Part shown: piece after piece, positions 24,237-32,915 of the stretch
How positions within the stretch are numbered: the stretch's first letter is position 1
Layout of the letters: every line of letters starts with the position of its first letter
Made by a program: the position numbers and the translations under genes
Assembly (NCBI GenBank): GCA_937951615.1
Contig: CALFBH010000001.1
Span: 62,001-126,000, forward strand
Direction of reading: 5' to 3'
DNA length: 64,000 nucleotides
DNA from: an uncultured Saprospiraceae bacterium
Lineage (GTDB): Bacteria > Bacteroidota > Bacteroidia > Chitinophagales > Saprospiraceae
Notes under the pieces: model-generated
What the model saw: only the letters and a program-made list of their open reading frames with translations
Database searches by the model: none
What the model was told of the DNA's origin: nothing

Positions 24237-26030
24237 ATGATTAAAAGATTATTTTCTAATACAGGACTACTACTGAAGAACTTTGAGTTCCACTCTGGTA
24301 TTAATATCATTTTAGGTAGATATTCAAAAAATGAAGATGCTACTGGAGTTAATGGTATTGGTAAATCAAGTTTAATAAGGTTGATTGATTATGCTTTTTT
24401 ATCAAATAGTGCTCAAAAAATATTTTACGGAAGCCGTTATGACTTCTTACGAGATGAAGAACACGATGTAGTCTTAGAGTTTGAAGTAAATAATAAATCT
24501 TATTTTATTAAAAGAGATTTTAAGAAAAAAAGCCCCGTATTATTTGGTTCTCAGGTAAATAATCTCGAAGAGTTTGAAAAACCTGAATTAGGAATTATAC
24601 TTGCTGATTTATTTCTACCAATAGAAAAAAGCGATGTGTTTTTTGAAGGTAATAAGTTTAGAACAATATTTGACTTTTTTATTAAAGATGATTTAGATAG
24701 CCGTAAAAGGTTTGAACCACTAAATTTTTTAAAATTCAATGCAAACATAAAGCAAAAGTCGATATACAATTTTTTCTTGCTTGGTTTGTCCACAAAAAAT
24801 TTAATTAAGTACGACGAACAATCAAAAGAGTATAATAAAATTAGTTCAGCGATAAAAACAGCCGAAGAGAAAATTAAAATTGACGCAGGTAAATCTATAT
24901 CAGAATACAGAAGTGAACGATTTAATATTCAGCAAAGGGTTGATTTGCTTGAAAGCAGTTTGGATAACTATCATTTTATTGAAAAATATAAAGACCTTGA
25001 AAAACAGTTAGTCAATGTTACAAAGGAAATAAACCTTAAACTTAAAGAGTATAATTCTTTGGACAGAAAATTGAATAAAATAAAAGAAAGCTATGAAGTA
25101 AATAAGAACATAGAAACTAAAGAAATCCAAAAAATATATAATGAAGTAAGTGAAAATTTTGGCAACCAAATCGCAAAAACACTGAATGAAGTTATTGAGT
25201 TTAAAAATAACATTATTCAAAACAGAAAAAGGTATTTAATACAAAAAGAAAAAAAAATACAAGAAGCAATCGATTTAGTATTGAAAGATATTTCAAACAT
25301 GGAGTTTAAACGCAGCAGCTACTATAAAAAAATGGATGAAAGTGGTGCTTTAGATAGTATAAAAAAAACTTATGAGGAGCTGATTATAGAAAAATCGGGT
25401 TTGGAAAAAAATCTGCAAGTAATTAAACAAATAGACGAATATCAGGAGATGCTTGCGAATCTTAATGTAAGAATCAGTGAAGTCCGCAGACAGATTTCAA
25501 GTGAATTAAAAGAATTTGAAAAGAAAATAGATGAGTTAAGAGAGATGTTTGTTGATATATTAAAAAATGCCATTTATGTCGGTGAAAATTATGACAATGC
25601 CTATTTCGACATAACTCCGAACCCAACCTCCAATCGCAATCGACTACCTTTTAATATCGAAATAGAAATACCAAAAGCGGATGCATTAGGACAAGAGCTT
25701 CTAAAGATTGTTGTTTATGATTTAATGGTATTTTTATATAATATCTCTAAGCCTAGAAAATTTCCTGACTTCTTAGTTCATGATGGAGTTTTTCATGGTA
25801 TTTCAATTAAAACGAAAATAAATACTATAAATTATGTTCATCGACATTATCTTAAAAATATAAAAGATAAAAAGCTCCAATATATTTTGACATTTAATGA
25901 AGATGAAATAATAACCTCTGTAGGTGACAACGCTGATTATGGAGAGTTTGGGTTTGACTTCGAAAAAAGTATAGTGGCCGAATTTGAAGACGTACCTGAA
26001 AAAACAATTTTCAAAAGAGTTTTCGATTAA
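24237..26030 (+). CDS. DUF2326-type SMC-like ABC ATPase of the ABC-3C cassette
   Basis: This 597-aa protein is an SMC/RecN-like ATPase. Walker A is GVNGIGKSS (residues 37-45, K43 and S44) after the INIILGRYS strand. Residues ~190-440 are long charged coiled coils. The C-terminal half-site has ADALGQELLKIVVYDLMVFL in place of the ABC signature, and FPDFLVHDGVFHG as the Walker B region, the layout of DUF2326 proteins. In published classifications DUF2326 ATPases are the ATPase component of ABC-three-component conflict systems, and gene order fits. The low G+C (~30% by eye) contrasts with carB next door, suggesting transfer. Its stop is 79 bp before carB. Confidence 0.78.
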   Translation: MIKRLFSNTGLLLKNFEFHSGINIILGRYSKNEDATGVNGIGKSSLIRLIDYAFLSNSAQKIFYGSRYDFLRDEEHDVVLEFEVNNKSYFIKRDFKKKSPVLFGSQVNNLEEFEKPELGIILADLFLPIEKSDVFFEGNKFRTIFDFFIKDDLDSRKRFEPLNFLKFNANIKQKSIYNFFLLGLSTKNLIKYDEQSKEYNKISSAIKTAEEKIKIDAGKSISEYRSERFNIQQRVDLLESSLDNYHFIEKYKDLEKQLVNVTKEINLKLKEYNSLDRKLNKIKESYEVNKNIETKEIQKIYNEVSENFGNQIAKTLNEVIEFKNNIIQNRKRYLIQKEKKIQEAIDLVLKDISNMEFKRSSYYKKMDESGALDSIKKTYEELIIEKSGLEKNLQVIKQIDEYQEMLANLNVRISEVRRQISSELKEFEKKIDELREMFVDILKNAIYVGENYDNAYFDITPNPTSNRNRLPFNIEIEIPKADALGQELLKIVVYDLMVFLYNISKPRKFPDFLVHDGVFHGISIKTKINTINYVHRHYLKNIKDKKLQYILTFNEDEIITSVGDNADYGEFGFDFEKSIVAEFEDVPEKTIFKRVFD

Positions 26031-26085
26031 ATCCAGTATTAAAAATAAAAAACACACAGCATTAATTCCCTCTCAATCAATTCCG

Positions 26086-26093
26086 TATATTTG
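26086..26093 (+). promoter_or_regulatory. Candidate -7 box for carB
   Basis: TATATTTG matches TAnnTTTG exactly and is 16 bp before the carB ATG at 26110. It supports the short start for carB and independence from the ABC-3C cassette. A -33 element is unclear. Confidence 0.5.
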
Positions 26094-26109
26094 CGCCCAA
26101 ATTTTCACT

Positions 26110-28926
26110 ATGCCACGCGACACCACGATTAAATCCGTTCTCATCATAGGCAGCGGTCCTATCATTATAGGACAAGCCTGCGAATTTGACTATTCCGGTA
26201 CACAAGCTTCCCGCTCTTTGCGCGAAGAAGGTATCGAAGTCACGCTCATCAATTCCAATCCGGCCACCATCATGACTGATCCTGTGACGGCTGACAACAT
26301 TTACCTGAAACCACTGACCGTCGAAAGTATTATCGAAATACTGGAAGAACGGGACATTGATGCGGTGCTGGCAACCATGGGCGGACAAACTGCGCTCAAC
26401 CTAGCCATCGAAGCAGATAAACAGGGTGTTTGGGATAAATATAATGTCCGGCTTATCGGTGTAGATATTGATGCGATAGAACTGACCGAAAATCGGGAAA
26501 AATTTCGCAAACACGTCATTGACATGGGCATGGAAGTCGCGCCTTCTCAGATTGCCAATTCATTTTTGGAAGGCATGGAAGCTGCACAAAAAATTGGCTT
26601 TCCGCTCGTGCTGCGTCCGTCTTACACGCTGGGTGGCACAGGCGGTGGTTTTGTACACAGAAAAGAAGAATTTGAAGATGCCCTGCGCTACGCGCTGAAT
26701 GCTTCACCGACACACGAAGTACTGGTAGAAAAAGCCGTTCTCGGCTGGAAAGAATTTGAGTTGGAATTGCTGCGCGATGACAATAATAATGTGGTCATTA
26801 TCTGTACCGTCGAGAATTTGGACCCAATGGGTATCCACACAGGCGATAGCATCACAGTCGCGCCAGCCATGACACTTTCTGATACGGCTTACCAAACCAT
26901 GCGAAACGATGCCATCCGAATGATGCGCTCACTTGGTAATTTTGCTGGCGGTTGTAATGTACAGTTTGCCCAAAACCCGGTAGATGAACGCCTCATTCCC
27001 ATAGAAATCAATCCGAGGGTGTCGCGCTCTTCTGCATTGGCGAGTAAGGCGACGGGTTACCCGATTGCTAAAATTGCGGCAAAATTGGCGATTGGTTATA
27101 CTTTAGATGAATTAAAAAATCAAATCACCAAAACGACTTCTGCTTATTTTGAGCCTACGCTCGATTATGTGATTGTAAAAATGCCCCGTTGGAATTTTGA
27201 TAAATTTCAAGGTTCTGACCATCGCCTCGGTTTGCAAATGAAATCGGTGGGCGAAGTCATGGCAATCGGACGTACTTTTCTGGAAGCTTTACAAAAAGCC
27301 TGTCAGTCGCAGGAAAATGGACGGATGGGACTCGGCGCAGACAAAAAAGAATGGATACGCACCGATGATATTATGCAACGGCTAGAAGAGGCCAGCGATG
27401 ATAGAATTTATCGCCTGAAAGATGCTTTGCGCCTTGGTGTTCCGGCTAAGACCATTCACAAGCTGACGCATATTGATCCTTGGTTTATTGCCCAAATCAA
27501 GCGACTGGTGAAAATGGAAGAGCTATTGGTACGATTTAATGTTGCGGAAGATTTGGAATACGATTTTCTAAAACAACTCAAACAGGTCGGTTATTCCGAT
27601 GCACAAATTGCCTGGGTGATGCGCATCAAAGAAGAGCAGGTCACGCGCCGTCGGAAGGACTTAGACATTCGTCGTGTTTATAAAATGGTGGATACCTGTG
27701 CGGCTGAATTTGAAGCGAAGACGCCCTATTTTTATTCTACTTTTGATGGTGAAAATGAAAGTATTCCAAGCGATAAAAAGAAAGTAATCGTATTGGGTTC
27801 AGGCCCAAATCGTATTGGTCAGGGTATCGAATTTGACTATTGTTGTGTACATGGTTTAATGGCGATTAAAGAAGCAGGTTATGAGTCGATTATGATTAAC
27901 TGTAATCCAGAAACCGTCTCCACCGATTTTGATGTTGCCGATAAATTATACTTTGAACCAGTTTTTTGGGAACACATAGAAGAGATTATCGAGCTGGAAC
28001 AACCAGAAGGCATTATTGTACAATTGGGCGGACAAACCGCCTTGAAACTGGCGAAGAAATTCTATGAAAAAGGTATCAATATTATTGGTACGAGCTATAA
28101 AGCCATGGATTTGGCAGAAGACCGGGGTGCATTTTCTGATCTGCTGAAAGAACTGAACATTCCCTATCCCGAATATGGTGCAGCCGACGACGCCGACGAA
28201 GCCCTTGTGATTGCCAATCGGGTGACTTATCCCGTCTTAGTACGCCCCTCTTATGTCTTGGGTGGTCAGCGGATGCGGATTGTCATCAATGATGAAGAGT
28301 TGGAAAAATCGGTTCTTGGCATTCTCAAACACATGCCAGAGAATAAAATTTTGATTGACCAATTTTTGGAACGTGCCAAAGAAGCGGAGATAGATGCCAT
28401 TTGTGATGGCGAAGATGTTCACATCATGGGTATTATGGAACACATCGAGCCGGCTGGTATTCATTCTGGCGATAGCTCGGCAGTATTGCCGCCTTATAGT
28501 TTGTCAGATGAAGTGATTGCCAGCATGAAAGAATATACCCGTAAGCTGGCTTTTGCTTTGGGTATCAAAGGGCTGATTAATATCCAATTTGCCATTAAAG
28601 ATGAAAAAGTTTATGTGATAGAAGCCAATCCACGTGGCTCACGCACGACTCCTTTTATTGCGAAAGCCTATAATATTCCTTATATCAAAATTGCGACACT
28701 GGTGATGCTGGGTACACACAAACTGAGCGATTTTGAGATGATTAATAAGCTGGACGGCTATGCCATAAAAGTGCCGGTTTTCTCTTTCGATAAATTCCCG
28801 AATGTCGATAAAAACCTAGGACCGGAAATGAAATCTACAGGTGAAGCCATTCGATTTATCAAAGATCTGACTGACCCGTTTTTCCGCGAACTCGACCGAA
28901 ACCGAAGTATGTTTCTGATGAGATAA
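26110..28926 (+). CDS. carB: Carbamoyl-phosphate synthase large chain, lacking allosteric domain
   Basis: This 938-aa enzyme makes carbamoyl phosphate for pyrimidine and arginine synthesis. It contains two ATP-grasp halves: residues ~1-400 start with VLIIGSGPIIIGQACEFDYS and ~550-936 start with VIVLGSGPNRIGQGIEFDYC. The oligomerisation region lies between them. E. coli CarB is ~1073 aa because of an extra MGS-like allosteric domain; this protein stops at the end of the second synthetase half, so that domain (UMP, IMP and ornithine control) is absent, which I believe is usual in Bacteroidota. No carA is in the window. I reject the frame extension back to 25984 because it overlaps the ATPase gene and lacks family sequence. 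Confidence 0.95.
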   Translation: MPRDTTIKSVLIIGSGPIIIGQACEFDYSGTQASRSLREEGIEVTLINSNPATIMTDPVTADNIYLKPLTVESIIEILEERDIDAVLATMGGQTALNLAIEADKQGVWDKYNVRLIGVDIDAIELTENREKFRKHVIDMGMEVAPSQIANSFLEGMEAAQKIGFPLVLRPSYTLGGTGGGFVHRKEEFEDALRYALNASPTHEVLVEKAVLGWKEFELELLRDDNNNVVIICTVENLDPMGIHTGDSITVAPAMTLSDTAYQTMRNDAIRMMRSLGNFAGGCNVQFAQNPVDERLIPIEINPRVSRSSALASKATGYPIAKIAAKLAIGYTLDELKNQITKTTSAYFEPTLDYVIVKMPRWNFDKFQGSDHRLGLQMKSVGEVMAIGRTFLEALQKACQSQENGRMGLGADKKEWIRTDDIMQRLEEASDDRIYRLKDALRLGVPAKTIHKLTHIDPWFIAQIKRLVKMEELLVRFNVAEDLEYDFLKQLKQVGYSDAQIAWVMRIKEEQVTRRRKDLDIRRVYKMVDTCAAEFEAKTPYFYSTFDGENESIPSDKKKVIVLGSGPNRIGQGIEFDYCCVHGLMAIKEAGYESIMINCNPETVSTDFDVADKLYFEPVFWEHIEEIIELEQPEGIIVQLGGQTALKLAKKFYEKGINIIGTSYKAMDLAEDRGAFSDLLKELNIPYPEYGAADDADEALVIANRVTYPVLVRPSYVLGGQRMRIVINDEELEKSVLGILKHMPENKILIDQFLERAKEAEIDAICDGEDVHIMGIMEHIEPAGIHSGDSSAVLPPYSLSDEVIASMKEYTRKLAFALGIKGLINIQFAIKDEKVYVIEANPRGSRTTPFIAKAYNIPYIKIATLVMLGTHKLSDFEMINKLDGYAIKVPVFSFDKFPNVDKNLGPEMKSTGEAIRFIKDLTDPFFRELDRNRSMFLMR

Positions 28927-28937
28927 CAAATAATGAT

Positions 28938-29008
28938 GAACTATGAACGAGGAATGATGAATACACTCATATTTGTATTCATCGTTCATCATTTATCATT
29001 CATAGTTC
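28938..29008 (+). terminator. Hairpin downstream of carB
   Basis: GAACTATGAACGAGGAATGA and following bases (28938-28965) pair with 28974-29008, interrupted by a 7-bp bulge. It begins 12 bp after the carB stop. The T-run is weak, so it could also be a REP-like element. Confidence 0.4.
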
Positions 29009-29197
29009 CTACAAAAACACAGGTTCATCTATAATTCCCTGCCTTGTCTCTAAATTTAATTTATATGTTCCAAAGAATGACTATTTTGGAGAATGAATGT
29101 TTGTAACTTGCTATACACTTTTGCATTGGCTAATAATTTCCCCTGCCGATAGTTATCAGTAAAGGACGCACAGAGATAAAATTGGTTCTATTGGGTT

Positions 29198-29376
29198 AGT
29201 CCTGAAAGGACGATATATGTCAGCGATGGAAGTATTCCATCGTTTGTAAAGAAACATGACCTTCAAGCCCTGAAAGGGCGAAATAGCTTATATCGCCCTT
29301 TCAGGGCTTGAAGATATGCGGTTTAAACTGGAATAGGACTGCGTCCTATCCTGACATATATCGTCCCTTCAGGACT
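29198..29376. repeat. Nested palindromic intergenic element
   Basis: The outer arms 29198-29223 and 29351-29376 pair at 25 of 26 positions. The inner arms 29261-29281 and 29293-29313 are perfect over 21 bp with an 11-nt loop. A small hairpin CGATGGA/TCCATCG (29224-29242) and one at ~29333-29350 lie between them. Weaker pairing extends to about 29171 and 29397. No gene lies in 28927-29492. This matches no functional RNA I know and is probably a dispersed repeat or MITE. Confidence 0.65.
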
Positions 29377-29492
29377 TTATTTCCCCATCATCTCTGTCCC
29401 GAAAGGGAAGATTCGATAATTTTGAGTCCAGTAGTTTAGAACATTTGAATTTGTATTTCTCATTTGAATTTGAATTTTAGAAAAGCGCTGTT

Positions 29493-30731
29493 ATGCAATT
29501 GATGGAAAACATACGCCTTGCCCTTCGTGCTATTCGTAGCAACTTATTGCGGGCTATTCTGACCTTGGTGATTATTGCCTTTGGAATCATGGCATTGGTC
29601 GGTATCCTGACGGCTATTGATGGGATCAACTCTTCATTGAGCAGCAGCCTGGCCAGTATGGGCGCGAATACCTTCAACATAGTGCGCAAAGGCGAGGGCA
29701 TTGGTGGAGGCGATCGACGCAGGCGCAAAAAAGGACCGCATATCACTTACGATCATGCCATTGAACTGAAAGAACGCTTTGACTTTCCTGCTCAGATATC
29801 TGTCTCAGAAATGGGGACATCGCTGGGAACGATTAAATACAAAAGTGAAAAAACAAATCCTAATGTCACGATTTATGGCATTGACGAAAACTATCTGGAT
29901 GTCGCGGGTTACGAGTTGTCGGAAGGCAGGAATATTACCTATACAGAGGCGATGAATGGGCGGCGCGTAGCCATTATCGGGCAGGATGTCGTCAAGAAAT
30001 TATACCAAGACGCAGAGCGGGACAATGTGATGAATTCAGATATTCTGGCAAATGGCATCAAGTATAAAGTGATTGGCATCTTGGCAGAAAAAGGATCAAG
30101 CGGCTCGTTTTCAGGCGACCGTATGGTGATGATTCCTTTGCAAAACCTGAAACAGACTTTCAGTAATCCAAACAGCTCTTATAATGTGTCCGTAGGTGTC
30201 AAAAACACGCTGGACATAGATGTAGCGATAGATGAAGCAACAGGCATATTCCGTAATGTCAGGGGCTTGAAAGTATCAGAACCAAACGATTTTGAAATGA
30301 CAAAAAGCGATGGTTTGTTTTCTTTGTTTCAGGAAAACACAGCAGCCATTCGCGGTGCGACTATTTTTATCGGCATCATCACTTTGCTCGGCGCAGCTAT
30401 TGGTTTGATGAATATTATGCTGGTCTCGGTAACGGAAAGAACACGAGAAATCGGCATCACCAAAGCCCTCGGTGCGACGCGACGCAACATCATGGTGCAA
30501 TTCCTGACAGAAGCGATTGTAATTTGTCAGTTAGGTGGTTTGCTGGGTATTGTATTGGGTGTAGCGGCTGGTTTTGGCGTGACGATACTGACGGATGGTG
30601 CTTTTGTCATTCCCTGGGCCTGGATTTTCCTAGGTGTTACCGTTTGTTTTATCGTGGGGCTGGTTTCTGGTTTGTATCCTGCTTTGAAGGCGGCTCGGTT
30701 GGACCCTATTGAGGCACTTCGGTATGAGTAG
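29493..30731 (+). CDS. MacB-type ABC transporter permease (FtsX domain)
   Basis: This 412-aa inner-membrane permease has the MacB/FtsX layout: an N-terminal helix (AILTLVIIAFGIMALVGILT, residues ~20-42), a periplasmic MacB_PCD domain at ~45-280, and three C-terminal membrane segments at ~285-410 with SVTERTREIGITKALGATRR, the motif contacting the ATPase. It ends in AARLDPIEALRYE, as is common for this class. Members export lipoproteins, peptides or antibiotics, or transmit force; the substrate is unknown. No cognate ATPase gene is adjacent. Start 29493 or the internal Met at 29502 are both possible. Confidence 0.9.
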   Translation: MQLMENIRLALRAIRSNLLRAILTLVIIAFGIMALVGILTAIDGINSSLSSSLASMGANTFNIVRKGEGIGGGDRRRRKKGPHITYDHAIELKERFDFPAQISVSEMGTSLGTIKYKSEKTNPNVTIYGIDENYLDVAGYELSEGRNITYTEAMNGRRVAIIGQDVVKKLYQDAERDNVMNSDILANGIKYKVIGILAEKGSSGSFSGDRMVMIPLQNLKQTFSNPNSSYNVSVGVKNTLDIDVAIDEATGIFRNVRGLKVSEPNDFEMTKSDGLFSLFQENTAAIRGATIFIGIITLLGAAIGLMNIMLVSVTERTREIGITKALGATRRNIMVQFLTEAIVICQLGGLLGIVLGVAAGFGVTILTDGAFVIPWAWIFLGVTVCFIVGLVSGLYPALKAARLDPIEALRYE

Positions 30732-30751
30732 GGGGTGAAATTCAAACTGCG

Positions 30752-30783
30752 CACGACAACACATCAACACGACAACACAACAA
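30752..30783 (+). repeat. C/A-only leader repeat before uvrB
   Basis: CACGACAACACATCAACACG and following bases, shared for about 27 bp with the bestrophin leader (3382-3408), end one base before the uvrB ATG. There is no Shine-Dalgarno sequence. Confidence 0.7.
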
Positions 30784-30784
30784 A

Positions 30785-32812
30785 ATGTCCTTCAAACTCA
30801 TATCCAATTTCAAACCCACAGGCGACCAACCCGAAGCCATACGTCAACTTGTAGAAGGGATAGAAACCGGCGAACCTGCACAAACCTTGCTGGGCGTCAC
30901 AGGTTCCGGCAAAACTTTTACGATGGCGAATGTCATCAAAGAGCTTCAGCGTCCTACCCTTATCCTTACCCACAATAAAACATTGACTGCGCAATTGTAC
31001 GGTGAATTTAAGCAATTTTTTCCTGACAATGCAGTGGAGTATTTTGTGTCCTATTACGACTATTATCAACCGGAAGCCTATATGGCGGTAACGGATACTT
31101 TTATAGAAAAAGACCTGCAAATCAATCAGGAAATTGACAAACTTCGCTTACGGGCAACCTCTTCTTTGCTGTCGGGCAGGCGGGATATTATTGTCGTGGC
31201 TTCGGTGTCCTGCATCTACGGTATGGGAAATCCTGATGATTATGAAACAGCCATCATTCGACTGACCAAAGGCATGGTGCTGAGTAGAAATACTTTTTTA
31301 TTTAACTTGGTAAACAGTCTCTATTCGCGGACGGAAGCCGACTTTACACGTGGCTCATTTCGGGTGCGGGGCGACACAGTGGATATTAATCTGCCTTATA
31401 ATGACGAAGGTGTTCGTATCGTGTTTTTCGGAGATGAAATAGAGGAATTATATCGTATTGAAATAGAAACAGGCAAGACCATTGAAGCAGTAACAGATAT
31501 AGCTGTTTTTCCAGCCAATCTCTACATCGCACCCCGCGACCGCCTGCAAATGATTATCCGAGAGATAGAAGATGAGCTACAGGAGCAAAGCAAATATTTT
31601 GAACGGGAAAGCCGCTTCCTGGAAGCCAAGCGCATTCGCGAGCGCACGACTTTTGATCTGGAAATGATGCGCGAACTAGGCTATTGTCAAGGGGTGGAAA
31701 ATTACTCCCGCTTTTTCGACCGTCGTCGTCCAGGACAACGTCCGTTTTGTTTGCTAGACTATTTTCCGGATGATTATCTGATGTTTATTGACGAAAGTCA
31801 CGTCACAATTCCTCAATTGCGTGGCATGTATGGTGGTGACCGAAAACGCAAATTGAATTTGGTCAATTATGGTTTTCGACTGCCTTCTGCCATTGATAAT
31901 CGCCCACTGGAATTTCCGGAAACGGAGAGCCTGATGAATCAGGTGGTTTACGTAAGTGCGACGCCGAGTGACTATGAGTTGGAGCAAACGGGTGGTGTAA
32001 TTGTGGAGCAGATTGTACGTCCGACTGGTTTATTGGATCCGCCTATCGAAGTTCGACCTAGTGTCAATCAGGTGGATGACTTGCTGGATGAAATCAACCA
32101 ACGAATAGCCGTGGATGAACGTGTTTTGGTCACGACACTCACCAAGCGGATGTCGGAAGAATTGGCAAAATACTTAGCGAATGTCAATATCAAATGTCGC
32201 TATATCCATTCAGAAATTGATACCATGGAACGGGTAGAAATTTTGCGCGATTTGCGGCTGGGTGAATTTGATGTACTGGTTGGTGTAAACCTACTTCGGG
32301 AAGGGTTGGATTTGCCAGAAGTTTCGCTGGTGGCTATCCTAGATGCGGACAAGGAGGGCTTTCTGCGGAATGCTCGTTCGCTGACCCAAACGGCTGGTCG
32401 AGCTGCCCGTAACTCTAATGGGAAGGTCATCATGTATGCCGATAAAACCACCAACTCCATGCGGCTGACCATTGATGAAACCAATCGACGCCGTTCTATA
32501 CAAATTGCTTATAACGAAAAACACAATATAACTCCAACGACCGTCTCCAAGTCAAAAGACGAAATTCGACGCCAGTCTTCCATTCTTGATGTTCGTGCCA
32601 GCGTGGATCCTAATGCCTATATAGAGCCAGAAGAAGCCAGCATAGCCGCCGACCCAATAGTAGGCTACATGAATACGGAACAGTTAGAAAAAGCCATTCA
32701 GCAGACAGAAAGGAGAATGAAAAAAGCAGCCAAAGATTTAGATTTTATTACTGCTGCCCAGCATCGAGATGAAATGCGGGCTTTGCAGAAGATGTTGAAA
32801 GATAAAGCGTAA
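30785..32812 (+). CDS. uvrB: Excinuclease ABC subunit B
   Basis: This 675-aa helicase-like protein verifies DNA damage and loads UvrC in nucleotide excision repair. It shows Walker A GVTGSGKT (residues 37-44), the damage-verification beta-hairpin YYDYYQPEAYM, FIDESHVTIPQ with the DE box, the ATPase motif GRAAR, and a C-terminal UVR motif (LDFITAAQHRDEMRAL). Length is normal. uvrA and uvrC are elsewhere. The leader is the C/A repeat described separately, an uncommon context for a repair gene. Confidence 0.98.
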   Translation: MSFKLISNFKPTGDQPEAIRQLVEGIETGEPAQTLLGVTGSGKTFTMANVIKELQRPTLILTHNKTLTAQLYGEFKQFFPDNAVEYFVSYYDYYQPEAYMAVTDTFIEKDLQINQEIDKLRLRATSSLLSGRRDIIVVASVSCIYGMGNPDDYETAIIRLTKGMVLSRNTFLFNLVNSLYSRTEADFTRGSFRVRGDTVDINLPYNDEGVRIVFFGDEIEELYRIEIETGKTIEAVTDIAVFPANLYIAPRDRLQMIIREIEDELQEQSKYFERESRFLEAKRIRERTTFDLEMMRELGYCQGVENYSRFFDRRRPGQRPFCLLDYFPDDYLMFIDESHVTIPQLRGMYGGDRKRKLNLVNYGFRLPSAIDNRPLEFPETESLMNQVVYVSATPSDYELEQTGGVIVEQIVRPTGLLDPPIEVRPSVNQVDDLLDEINQRIAVDERVLVTTLTKRMSEELAKYLANVNIKCRYIHSEIDTMERVEILRDLRLGEFDVLVGVNLLREGLDLPEVSLVAILDADKEGFLRNARSLTQTAGRAARNSNGKVIMYADKTTNSMRLTIDETNRRRSIQIAYNEKHNITPTTVSKSKDEIRRQSSILDVRASVDPNAYIEPEEASIAADPIVGYMNTEQLEKAIQQTERRMKKAAKDLDFITAAQHRDEMRALQKMLKDKA

Positions 32813-32915
32813 AATTTAAGCCTTCAACATTTTAAGGAACTGTGAGAAAATAAGATTAAGTGGTGTAATGTTTTTTGTGTGCAAAATATATGGTTTCAAA
32901 AAAAATACAGTTACA

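Noticed and set aside
25984-26109. N-terminal extension of carB into the end of the ATPase gene
   Set aside because: The conserved CarB start is at 26110, and a TATATTTG box lies between the two positions.
29198-29376. tRNA or known structured RNA gene
   Set aside because: The palindromes do not match a cloverleaf or any RNA family I can recognise; repeat-like symmetry is a simpler explanation.
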